A DNA stretch of 64,000 nt from Iodobacter sp025352645. GTDB taxonomy: Bacteria > Pseudomonadota > Gammaproteobacteria > Burkholderiales > Chitinibacteraceae. Positions 41,874-50,211 of this stretch are shown piece by piece. Location: assembly GCF_033446605.1 (NCBI RefSeq), contig NZ_JAWQUO010000025.1, positions 1 to 64,000 of the forward strand. The letters are read 5' to 3'. The notes below the pieces were generated by a model. The model worked only from the letters and a program-made list of their open reading frames with translations. It searched no databases and was not told the DNA's origin. The position numbers and the translations under genes are program-made. How positions within the stretch are numbered: the first letter of the stretch is position 1; the number at the start of each line of letters is the position of its first letter.

Positions 41874-42395
41874 AGGATCGTTCTTAGTGGAGGTAGGCTA
41901 GATTATTTTATTTTTCCAGTAGCAAACTTTCTGCTTAAGTAACATAAAATAACAATTGAGTAATTATTTGCGCTAAAATACACTTGTTAAACTTAACTAA
42001 TTTATAAGTTAATGGCCTAGTCAAGGCTGTTTACTTAGATAAAGTACGCCAGAAGCGTTTTTGCGTTTCGGCCTTAAAGTAATACGTTTCTTACCTGATT
42101 AGTAGCTTTGTTCAGCAAAACTTAAGCCTGAGTACGCTTGCTTTGAATTGCGTCATCTCTGAGTACTTTTATCGGAGAACTAGAGTTTTTTTGTGCCAAA
42201 TACACTAGATTCCTGTACCCGACCCAAATATTCAAGGGTGGGTTCTATACGGAAATGACGGCTAAAAGTGCTGAGTAAAGCTGCTCATCGGGTTTCATTA
42301 TCAATAAATCTAGTGGCCCAATCAGTGAAACTTACATTACTTGGTGGCTTTTCCATCAAGAAACCACTGATTTGCCTTAGAACAAGAACCATACT
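41874..42395. other. Intergenic region, no gene seen
   Basis: 520 bases of AT-rich sequence between divergent genes. It must hold promoters for the kinase and for the oxygenase gene. A weak CAGTGAAAC/GAAACCACTG repeat pair lies at 42325-42370. I saw no ORF with a ribosome site. Confidence 0.5.
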
Positions 42396-43568
42396 GTGAC
42401 GCTACGAACTCATTCCCCCATTTGGTCAGATGCCACTCTTGACCAGCTAAAAATAAGCGCAGATCCCTTGGCGGATCAATGCATGCGCGATCTGATTCTG
42501 AGCGGTAATATTAGCAAGGCTAATCAGATTTTAGCTCAAATGGATACTTATATCGCATGGCCTAGCGATATGCCACCCAAATTACTCGATTATTTGGAAG
42601 CAACATCTAAGCTAGCCGCTGATATCGACATGCCACGTATAGCGCGGGCACAACAATTTTTTACTACTTATGGCATTCCTTTTGGGCTGAGCTTGATGTG
42701 CCGATCCTTACCTGTGTTATATGCGGGCAAAGTAGGTGGCGCACAGGTTTTAGCGGCAACTGGGCAGTTAACGGGGCATTTTGAGCGTAGAGCGTCTGAA
42801 ACGTTGCGTTTTATTTTAAATGTGGCCGAGCCCAATAGCCTTGCTGTGGGTGGGCAAGGTTTGCTGACTATTCGTAAGATACGCTTAATGCATGCTGCAG
42901 TTCGTCATTTTGCCCGTTCTAAGCGACGCAGCTCCTCGTATAACTGGCATGCAGATTGGGGGGTGCCGATTAATCAAGAAGAATTAATCGGCACTATGCT
43001 GGCGTTCTCGCAGCAGGCGATTGAAGGCTTGCGCCAATTAGGGGTTAAAGTTAGCAAGCAGCAAGAAGAGGATCAGCTTTATTTGTGGAAAGTGATTGGT
43101 GCCGCTTTGGGGATTATGCCAGAGGCCATGCCAAATAATCTGAATGAGGCGCGTGAGGTTTGGAAAGCGCTGGAGCGGCGTAATTTTGGTTACTCTGAAG
43201 CGGGCGCTATGCTTACTAATGCCCATGTGGCTTTCTTGCAAGCAAATCTCCCTGATCTTGCTGCAGGGCTAGTGCCAGAGCTAATGGCCACGCTATTGGG
43301 CCGTCGTAATGCCCGTTACTTAGGCTTAAAAAAACATAGTGCTTGGGGCTGGGCGCTTGATTTGCTGCGGTTTATTTTCCGTTTGAAAAGCCGCTTAGCC
43401 AATAGCTCGCATACTGCCGAAAGCTTTATGCAGGAATATGGTGAATATTTTATGGACGCATTACAAAAGCATTGGGCGGGGCCAAACCCTGGAACCCCTT
43501 TTCAAATTCCTGAGCAGTTGCACGTAACGAGCAGCGTTGCTGCAGATTTAGTGCCGAGCAAAGTATGA
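42396..43568 (+). CDS. DUF2236 oxygenase (MpaB / rubber-oxygenase Lcp family)
   Basis: A 390-residue protein of the family that includes latex-clearing protein Lcp and the fungal oxygenase MpaB. Blocks include RAQQFFTTYGIPFGLSLMCRSLP, VLAATGQLTGHFERRASETLRFI, GQGLLTIRKIRLMHAAVRHF and IGTMLAFSQQAIEGLRQLG (each shown in part). Members bind b-type heme and cleave C=C bonds of isoprenoid chains; candidate heme ligands are the His residues around MHAAVRH. It starts at GTG 42396. The ATG of the next gene overlaps its stop by four bases, making a tight two-gene operon with a Pyr4-like membrane protein. The substrate is unknown. Confidence 0.8.
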   Translation: MTLRTHSPIWSDATLDQLKISADPLADQCMRDLILSGNISKANQILAQMDTYIAWPSDMPPKLLDYLEATSKLAADIDMPRIARAQQFFTTYGIPFGLSLMCRSLPVLYAGKVGGAQVLAATGQLTGHFERRASETLRFILNVAEPNSLAVGGQGLLTIRKIRLMHAAVRHFARSKRRSSSYNWHADWGVPINQEELIGTMLAFSQQAIEGLRQLGVKVSKQQEEDQLYLWKVIGAALGIMPEAMPNNLNEAREVWKALERRNFGYSEAGAMLTNAHVAFLQANLPDLAAGLVPELMATLLGRRNARYLGLKKHSAWGWALDLLRFIFRLKSRLANSSHTAESFMQEYGEYFMDALQKHWAGPNPGTPFQIPEQLHVTSSVAADLVPSKV

Positions 43569-44269
43569 TTCTATTTGGTGGTGCAATTAATAATCCAGAC
43601 GCTTGGTTTAATACCGTGAGTGTGGATGGTAGTTTATATACTCCGCTGCAATTGGGTTTATTTGCGGTTGGCTGCCTGCTTTGGGTGTTGGCATATGGGT
43701 TTATTTTGCTGCAAGCTAAACGGCATCGTGCCGTAGAAATGGCGGTGATTGCGGCGGCAAGTAATTTGGCTTGGGAATTTGTATGGGGTGTTTTATTACG
43801 CACTGATATGGGTGTTTTTTTAGTTTGGACTTATCGTGCTTGGTTGATTTTTGATTTGTTTATTTTTTGGCAGGTATTGCAGCTGGGCTTTGGCCAGTTT
43901 ACTAATGCGCTATTCAAACAGCATTATAAAAAAATAGTTTGGAGTAGTGTAGTGTTCTTTATCTTGGTTTATTGGAGCATGACGCTTACTGGAATTGATA
44001 CCCCAATTGGCGCACGATCTGCCTATATCTGCCAATTTATTATTAGCTTGCTTTGCATGATATTATTGATTCAGCAGCCAAGTGCGGTAGGTTATGCTTG
44101 GACAATTGCGTGGCTACGTACTTTAGGTACAGGTTTGATTTCGGTTTATATGTATCTTCACAACCCTGCAGATGTATTTATTTTGGTTTTGGCCGTTTCT
44201 TCAAGCCTTCTGGATGTGGTGTATTGCCGCTACGTTTGGCAGTTGCGCAAGCAGGCAAAACTAACCTAG
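43565..44269 (+). CDS. Seven-helix membrane protein resembling Pyr4/PaxB terpene cyclases
   Basis: A 234-residue protein with about seven hydrophobic helices. The segment SNLAWEFVWGVLLRTD has Glu71 in a WE motif, and SSSLLDVVYCRY has Asp217; Pyr4-type transmembrane cyclases rely on a WE-motif Glu near residue 63 and an Asp near 218 at the same places. Length (about 240) and topology agree. In fungi these enzymes cyclise meroterpenoid epoxides; bacterial members are little studied. It is translationally coupled to the MpaB-like oxygenase, another enzyme type known from meroterpenoid routes. Function is inference; it may only be a related membrane fold. Confidence 0.5.
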   Translation: MILFGGAINNPDAWFNTVSVDGSLYTPLQLGLFAVGCLLWVLAYGFILLQAKRHRAVEMAVIAAASNLAWEFVWGVLLRTDMGVFLVWTYRAWLIFDLFIFWQVLQLGFGQFTNALFKQHYKKIVWSSVVFFILVYWSMTLTGIDTPIGARSAYICQFIISLLCMILLIQQPSAVGYAWTIAWLRTLGTGLISVYMYLHNPADVFILVLAVSSSLLDVVYCRYVWQLRKQAKLT

Positions 44270-44282
44270 GCAAGTTATTACT

Positions 44283-44765
44283 TTATTCGCTTATTTTATG
44301 CGTAAGCAATAAAGCTTGCTTTGCTACATGATAGCAATCATCAACGTGGGCATTGCCAACTAGTTTCATTGCGCCAAAACTAATACTGGCGGCCAAAGCT
44401 TGCCCTAAGATTGGGACAAATTTAGCCATTGATTTGCTGGCAACGCGTGCCCCAATTCGGCTTAATACTTTAAAAATAATGGGCTTGGTAATGACTTTGC
44501 CAATAAGTTGACTGCCAATACTAGTAATGCCAATTAAGACAATTTTTTTAAGCTGTGGATCCAACGATGCAATCTGGGCAGGGCTTAAGCCAAATTTTTG
44601 ATTAATGGCAGGAATCATTTCCAATAGTAAGGTCATATCCGCACCAATATCCGCGCCTGGAATTGGAATCACCGCCGCCATTGCAGAAAGCCCTGCCCGT
44701 TTATTTACCATAGCTTTGCAATCGCTTCTTAAAGCATCGAGTTCTGCAAGTGAATGAGGAAACAT
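44283..44765 (-). CDS. DUF697/YcjF-like membrane-associated protein
   Basis: A 160-residue protein with the pattern seen in GTPase-linked DUF697 proteins: AMAAVIPIPGADIGADMTLLLEM near residue 30, then two long hydrophobic helices (about 70-95 and 100-130). No GTPase domain is fused or adjacent. It is convergent with the Pyr4-like gene. The role is unknown. Confidence 0.6.
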   Translation of the reverse strand: MFPHSLAELDALRSDCKAMVNKRAGLSAMAAVIPIPGADIGADMTLLLEMIPAINQKFGLSPAQIASLDPQLKKIVLIGITSIGSQLIGKVITKPIIFKVLSRIGARVASKSMAKFVPILGQALAASISFGAMKLVGNAHVDDCYHVAKQALLLTHKISE

Positions 44766-44831
44766 GATGTTCCTTATTTGTGGATTTGCTACAGTGTACC
44801 GCTAAAGGCGCGGCTACAGGCTAGGATGCCA

Positions 44832-45152
44832 TTAATGCCCATAGCCTAGCGTTTCGATGGTGCTAATTTTATTATCGATGGCTTTAATTTTCATCATAAG
44901 TCGGTCGGAGCCAAAGTTGTAAGTCCATTCTTGATGAAAAATGGGGGCTTTGTTGGGATCTATTTTTTTATCGCCTTTACTATTGATATAGATGGCAGGC
45001 ATGCTGTATTCACGTTTATCCATTGGAGCGCCACATTTGGCTTCTGCTGCAAAAATAGGATCGCCACTGCTAACAAGCTGCTGACCACAGCGCATTGAAT
45101 CTGCTTGGGCGGTCATGCTGGCAAAAAAGCAGAGTGAGATTAGATATTTCAT
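44832..45152 (-). CDS. DUF2845 secreted protein
   Basis: A 106-residue exported protein with signal peptide (1-17, AQA|D) and the DUF2845 signature: SMRCGQQLVSSGDPIFAAEAKCG (in part), two cysteines in this segment and a late EWTYNFGSDRLMMKI. Such proteins are small periplasmic factors of unknown role. It lies 66 bases from the DUF697 gene on the same strand. Confidence 0.82.
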   Translation of the reverse strand: MKYLISLCFFASMTAQADSMRCGQQLVSSGDPIFAAEAKCGAPMDKREYSMPAIYINSKGDKKIDPNKAPIFHQEWTYNFGSDRLMMKIKAIDNKISTIETLGYGH

Positions 45153-45377
45153 ATTATTTCCATTGAGTACGGCAAAAATACACCAGCTACATAGCCCTAA
45201 GTGCTAGCAGCGTTCATCGCTAGTAAGGGTGAGCTGGCAGGCTTATTCACTGAAATATACCTGAATTAAATCAATGGCATATGGGTTTTACTTTTCTTGC
45301 CATGCTTTAGATAAAAGTGCTAGCTGCTTCGTGCTAGGTGGTTTTTGTATGCCTCAAAGCGTAATGAGTAGCATCTT

Positions 45378-46124
45378 TTAATTAAAGTATTTGTGCCGAA
45401 GCTGCTCTATTTTCCCCGTTTTTTCTGCTTGAACTAATGCCGCTTTTAGCCTAGCAAACTGTAGAGGATTAATTTTATTACTTAAAGCAAAATAATAATC
45501 AAGCTCATCATCAAGTACGGCAACGGTGCTTAATTGAGTATATTTAAGCCCTTGCTCGCGGGCTTGCCATGCCGCACCCCAGTCTAAAATTGCAATAATA
45601 TCGGTGCGTTGCTTAATCAGCTTTTTAAAGCTAATGGCATCATTGGGGGATAGATCAAGTGATTTATCGGGGATAAAGCCAAGTTGCTGTAGTTTTTTAG
45701 CCGATGCTGATTCACGCACGGCACCCACCGTGTATTTTTTTGCATCTTCTACTGTTTTAGCCTGAATATGGCCACGATGAGCCAGTTTAATTAATACAAT
45801 GCGCCGCTTGCTAATTGGGCCTAGCCATTGGTATTGCTCTTCTCTTGCTGGCGTGCGGGCGACGGTAAATAAAATGCTGTTTGGGTCTGCATCGGCAGTG
45901 GCAACCGCTCTAGCCCAAGGCAGTACCTCAATATCGATGTTAATACCTGCGTTATGAGCGATTATTTGCAGTAGTTCTACGCTATAGCCTTGTAGCTGGC
46001 CCTGCTGCAAATAATTAAGTGGTGGTAAATCCTCGGTATAGGCGTGTAGATCGGCCGCCATGCTTGAGTTAAATAGCACAATGGCAACCAAGCCTGATAA
46101 GTAGCGGCTTATTCTGCTGCTCAT
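45378..46124 (-). CDS. Periplasmic solute-binding protein, amino-acid type (PBP2)
   Basis: A 248-residue protein with signal peptide and a type 2 binding fold: LPPLNYLQQGQLQGYSVELLQ, EVLPWARAVATAD, FTVARTPAREEQYQWLGPI and AILDWGAA. It is related to polar amino-acid receptors but stands alone without permease or ATPase, as do many orphan SBP_bac_3 proteins in this group. I start at ATG 46124, five bases after AAGGA; the longer frame adds five residues. The ligand is unknown. Confidence 0.85.
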   Translation of the reverse strand: MSSRISRYLSGLVAIVLFNSSMAADLHAYTEDLPPLNYLQQGQLQGYSVELLQIIAHNAGINIDIEVLPWARAVATADADPNSILFTVARTPAREEQYQWLGPISKRRIVLIKLAHRGHIQAKTVEDAKKYTVGAVRESASAKKLQQLGFIPDKSLDLSPNDAISFKKLIKQRTDIIAILDWGAAWQAREQGLKYTQLSTVAVLDDELDYYFALSNKINPLQFARLKAALVQAEKTGKIEQLRHKYFN

Positions 46125-46218
46125 TTTTATCCTTTGCATACTATGAGTCTTTTTTATTTTAGCTGTGCAGAGTCACATTATTATTAAATACTATTATTGG
46201 CTTGATGGAGGGGCGTGC

Positions 46219-48003
46219 TTAATGATGCGCAGCAATCACTTCTAAAAATTCATTGCCATATTTTTCTAATTTGCGATCACCAATGCCAGAAACACGTGAC
46301 ATTTCATAATGATCACCAGGGCGTAGCCGCACCATCTCTTTGAGCGTGACATCGCCAAAAATCACATAGGCTGGTACATTTTGCTCATCGGCCAGCTCTT
46401 TGCGTAAGCGGCGCAGGGCTTGCCAGAGTGTTTGGTCGGCAGCATTACTAAAGTCGCTGCCTTTTTCGCCTTTGTAATTAAACTTCTCGGTGCGCTCGCG
46501 TAAATACAGCGTGGTTTCACCTTTGAGTAGTGGTCTTGCTGCATCGGTTAGCTCTAAGCCGCCGTGGCCGGATGCGTTGAGGCGGATGGCTCCTCGCGCC
46601 AGCAGCTGGCGAAACACCGCACGCCAGCTCGATTCATCTACTTCTTTGCCGATGCCAAAAGTGGTGATGCGCTCATGGAAATGCTCTTTCACCTTAGGCG
46701 TGGCCTTGCCCTGCAAAATATCCACCAAATGCCCAACTCCAAAGCGATTGCCGGTTCTAAAGATGCACGACAGCGCTTTTCTGGCCGCCTCGGTCATTTC
46801 CACCAGCTTAGGCGGGTTCAGGCAATTATCACAGTTGCCGCAGGGCTGGCTTTCTTCACCAAAATAACCCAGCAGCGTTTGGCGGCGGCAGGCCGTGGCT
46901 TCCACTAGCCCCAGCATCGCGTCCAGCTTGCGCCGCTCCACCAGCTTTTGCATATCCGGCGAATTGGAGTTATCAATCATGCTATTGAGCAAGATTAAAT
47001 CCTGCAGGCCGTAAGCCAGCCAGGTATTGGCGGGTAGGCCATCACGCCCCGCACGGCCGGTTTCCTGATAATAATTTTCTATGCTTTTGGGTAAGTCTAG
47101 GTGGGCCACAAAGCGCACATCGGGCTTATCGATGCCCATCCCAAAGGCAATCGTCGCCACCATGACCACGCCTTCTTGGCGAATAAATTGCTGCTGGTTT
47201 TTGGTACGCACGCTCACATCTAGCCCAGCATGGTAGGGCAGGGCGTTGATTTCCTTGCTTCTGAGCCACGCGGCGGTGTCTTCCACTTTTTTACGGCTTA
47301 AGCAATACACAATGCCCGAGTCGCCCTCGTGCTCTCTGCGGATAAAGGTGAGCAGCTGATCGCGGGCGTTTTTTTTCTCCACCATGGCATAGCGCAAATT
47401 GGGCCGATCAAAACTGGAAACAAACTTTTGCGCGTCCTCTAAGCGCAGCCGCTCTATCATCTCGGTGCGCGTGGCGTGATCGGCCGTAGCGGTAAGGGCA
47501 ATGCGCGGAATACCTGGGAATTCATCGGCTAAAAGGGATAGCGCCAGATATTCCGGCCTAAAATCATGGCCCCACTGCGATACGCAATGCGCCTCATCAA
47601 TGGCAAACAGGCCAATCTGCGCACGCTTGAGTAGCGCCATAAAGCGTGGTGTTACCAGCCGCTCTGGGGCAACGTACAGCATCTTGAGCTGACCGCTGAT
47701 AAACGCGTTTTCAACCGCACGCGCTTCATCCTGATTGAGGCTAGAGTTTAAAAACGCCGCCGCAACCCCCAGCTCTTTTAAGGCATCCACCTGATCTTGC
47801 ATTAGCGCAATCAGTGGGGATACCACCACGCCGCAGCCATCCCTGAGTAGAGCGGGGATCTGATAACACAGCGATTTCCCCCCGCCAGTCGGCATCAAAA
47901 CCAGCGCATCCCCACCCCCCGCCACATGGCTAACAATAGTTTCCTGTTCACCGCGAAAACTGCGGTAACCAAAGACGTGTTCAAGGACTGAATGGGGGGA
48001 CAT
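46219..48003 (-). CDS. recQ: ATP-dependent DNA helicase RecQ
   Basis: A 594-residue 3'-5' helicase. Motif I is MPTGGGKSLCYQIPAL, motif II AIDEAHCVSQWGHDFRPEY, motif VI QETGRAGRDGLPA; zinc-binding cysteines follow in ACRRQTLLGYFGE and CGNCDNC, then the RQC winged helix and a C-terminal HRDC domain (residues about 515-590). It acts in recombination and repair of stalled forks. The start is ATG 48003 (MSPHSVLEHVFGY), not the frame extension to 48024. Confidence 0.96.
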   Translation of the reverse strand: MSPHSVLEHVFGYRSFRGEQETIVSHVAGGGDALVLMPTGGGKSLCYQIPALLRDGCGVVVSPLIALMQDQVDALKELGVAAAFLNSSLNQDEARAVENAFISGQLKMLYVAPERLVTPRFMALLKRAQIGLFAIDEAHCVSQWGHDFRPEYLALSLLADEFPGIPRIALTATADHATRTEMIERLRLEDAQKFVSSFDRPNLRYAMVEKKNARDQLLTFIRREHEGDSGIVYCLSRKKVEDTAAWLRSKEINALPYHAGLDVSVRTKNQQQFIRQEGVVMVATIAFGMGIDKPDVRFVAHLDLPKSIENYYQETGRAGRDGLPANTWLAYGLQDLILLNSMIDNSNSPDMQKLVERRKLDAMLGLVEATACRRQTLLGYFGEESQPCGNCDNCLNPPKLVEMTEAARKALSCIFRTGNRFGVGHLVDILQGKATPKVKEHFHERITTFGIGKEVDESSWRAVFRQLLARGAIRLNASGHGGLELTDAARPLLKGETTLYLRERTEKFNYKGEKGSDFSNAADQTLWQALRRLRKELADEQNVPAYVIFGDVTLKEMVRLRPGDHYEMSRVSGIGDRKLEKYGNEFLEVIAAHH

Positions 48004-48290
48004 GGCGAATCTTATGCGCAGCAAAGGGAGGATTGTACCCGTGTGTGGGGCGAAGCTAAAACTTGGCGTGGTTTGGAGGGATAATTTACGAGGCGTGAGT
48101 ATGTAATGTAGCGAGGTAATGACCTGCCAGATTTTGGCATGAAGTAAAAATGGCGTTTTACCTGTTGTGTGTAATCAAGCTCAAAATCAACCTGCCGAAG
48201 GTACTAAAGCGTTATTTACTCAGTTGTTATAAGTTTTCGCAATTCTCTGGCCGGATAAAACGCATTCAAGCTAAAGGGCTGATAAGCATA
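48004..48290. other. Upstream region of recQ, no gene seen
   Basis: About 290 bases between the recQ start and the katA terminator. No ORF with a ribosome site and no repeat was recognised. Confidence 0.5.
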
Positions 48291-48323
48291 AAAAAGGCCT
48301 CCCTTGCAGAGTGACCTTTTTTT
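48291..48323. terminator. Terminator of the catalase gene
   Basis: AAAAAGGCC and GACCTTTTTTT arms (8 of 9 paired) surround a 13-base loop, about 25 bases past the katA stop. Confidence 0.7.
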
Positions 48324-48346
48324 GATTTACAGCTTGGCAAATCTAT

Positions 48347-49807
48347 TTACTTAATCTCAGCCTCAGCTATCCCCAAGCGGCTCGCTAATCCTAAGCCATA
48401 AGCCGGATCTGCTTGGTAACAGTGGCGCAGCTGGCGCACTTGGATTTCTTTTACCGTCACTTGGCTGAGCGCACCGGCCATATTGTCCAGCAGGCGTTCT
48501 TGGGCTGCTTTGCCGATTAAGCGGAATAAATTACCGGCTTGGATGTAATCATCCGGCTGATCTTGCAGTGGGTTGTAGCGGTCGGCGCTGCCGTGAATGG
48601 CCAAAGGTGGCTCGGCTGCGCTTGGGTCTTCAACCGGGCCGCCAAAGCTGTTTGGCTCGTAGCTTGGGTAGGCGCTGCCATTGTAATTACCCGTTTGCAT
48701 TTGCCCGTCGCGATGATAATTGTGGAATGGGCATTTAGGGGCATTCACCGGTAGCTGGCCGTGGTTTACACCTAGGCGATAGCGCTGTGCGTCTCCGTAA
48801 GCAAATAAACGACCTTGTAACATTTTATCTGGCGAGAAGCTAATGCCGGGAACCACATTGGCTGGGTTATGCGCCGATTGTTCCACTTCGGCATGGTAGT
48901 TTTCTGCGTTGCGGTTCAGCTCCAATATGCCGACTTCATGCAGCGGGAAGTCACCGTGTGGCCAGACCTTAGTCAGATCAAAGGGGTTGATGGCGTAGTT
49001 GTCCGCCTCGGCTTCAGTCATTAGCTGTACAGCCATTTTCCAGCGTGGGAAAGCGCCGTTTTCGATGCTGTTGTATAAATCGCGCTGCGAGCTTTCACGA
49101 TCTGCCGCTACCACGGCTGCAGCCTCTGCATTGCTGTAGTTTTCAATGCCTTGCATGCTTTTAAAGTGAAATTTCACCCAAGTGCGCTTGTTGTCAGCAT
49201 TAATCAGGCTAAAAGTGTGGCTGCCAAAGCCGTGCATCTGGCGGTAGTTTTTAGGCAGGCCGCGATCGCTCATTACAATGGTGATTTGGTGCAGGGCTTC
49301 TGGCAGGCTGGAGAAAAAATCCCACTGCGAATTGGCGTTAAACATATTGGTACGCGGGTCGCGTTTCACCACGTGGTTTAGATCAGGAAATTTGAGCGGG
49401 TCGCGTAAAAAGAACACCGGTGTGTTATTGCCGACCAGATCCCAATTGCCTTCCTCTGTATAAAACTTCATCGAAAAACCGCGAATATCACGCTCGGCGT
49501 CCGCCGCACCGCGCTCACCGGCTACGGTAGAAAAGCGCATAAACAGCGGCGTTTCCTTGCCGATTTCTGAAAAAATCTTGGCCTTGCTGTAGGGGCTGAT
49601 GTCGTGCGTTACCGTAAATGTACCGTAAGCGCCCGAGCCTTTGGCGTGCATTCTGCGCTCTGGAATCACTTCACGATTAAAGTGCGCCATCTTTTCCATA
49701 TACCAAACATCTTGCATCAGCATTGGGCCGCGCGGGCCTGCTGTCATGGCATGCTGGTTATCGCTGACAGGTGCGCCTGCTTGGGTGGTGAGTTTTTTCG
49801 ATGTCAT
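48347..49807 (-). CDS. katA: Monofunctional heme catalase KatA
   Basis: A 486-residue small-subunit (clade 3) catalase. Catalytic His in VIPERRMHAKGSGAYG, Asn in WDLVGNNTPVFF, and proximal heme Tyr in RLFAYGDAQRYRLG are present. It removes hydrogen peroxide in the cytoplasm. The start is ATG 49807, nine bases after AAGGA. A 21-residue ORF with a very strong ribosome site lies 27 bases upstream (49835-49900) and may be a leader peptide. No OxyR gene is next to it. Confidence 0.96.
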   Translation of the reverse strand: MTSKKLTTQAGAPVSDNQHAMTAGPRGPMLMQDVWYMEKMAHFNREVIPERRMHAKGSGAYGTFTVTHDISPYSKAKIFSEIGKETPLFMRFSTVAGERGAADAERDIRGFSMKFYTEEGNWDLVGNNTPVFFLRDPLKFPDLNHVVKRDPRTNMFNANSQWDFFSSLPEALHQITIVMSDRGLPKNYRQMHGFGSHTFSLINADNKRTWVKFHFKSMQGIENYSNAEAAAVVAADRESSQRDLYNSIENGAFPRWKMAVQLMTEAEADNYAINPFDLTKVWPHGDFPLHEVGILELNRNAENYHAEVEQSAHNPANVVPGISFSPDKMLQGRLFAYGDAQRYRLGVNHGQLPVNAPKCPFHNYHRDGQMQTGNYNGSAYPSYEPNSFGGPVEDPSAAEPPLAIHGSADRYNPLQDQPDDYIQAGNLFRLIGKAAQERLLDNMAGALSQVTVKEIQVRQLRHCYQADPAYGLGLASRLGIAEAEIK

Positions 49808-49834
49808 GATGTGTTTCCTTTGCAAAGATTGGGA

Positions 49835-49900
49835 TCACTGCATCCAGCTAAGACTGGCAAGCAGTTCGCAAAAGAGTTCCCCAAGTGTGTCTTGCTTCAT
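49835..49900 (-). CDS. Candidate 21-residue leader peptide upstream of katA
   Basis: The frame reads MKQDTLGELFCELLASLSWM plus Gln. It starts five bases after a strong AAGGAG and stops 27 bases before the katA ATG on the same strand. The ribosome site is better than that of katA itself. It is amphipathic with one Cys. It may couple translation to katA or act as a small protein; it is too short for standard gene calls, and coding status is unproven. Confidence 0.45.
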   Translation of the reverse strand: MKQDTLGELFCELLASLSWMQ

Positions 49901-50211
49901 GGTGGCTCCTTGTTGAAGCGATTATGGGTTTTTATAATAGCTAAAACAAATTGATTGTTTAAATGTGATTGATAGATTTTATTAACCGAGGGCTATGCCT
50001 GTATCACTTTTGACCAAGATGGGGGAGAGGGCAGGGGCGTCTGATAGACGGCGGGAGTTTTAGGCTGGCAGATTGCGGAGATTGTGGATGGTGTAAAACG
50101 CTGATGTCATATACTCTGCGCAGTTGTAAGTATTATAAATTTCTAATATTCGCGATTCGCTGCATAGCAAATCGCGAGTAGCACTGCTTTTTTATAAAGG
50201 CCATTCTTCTG
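49901..50211. other. Divergent promoter region of katA and the metalloprotease gene
   Basis: It contains a hairpin CGCGATT...AATCGCG (50151-50176) shortly before the protease start, with a GC run 50160-50168 extending the pairing. No gene was seen. Confidence 0.5.
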
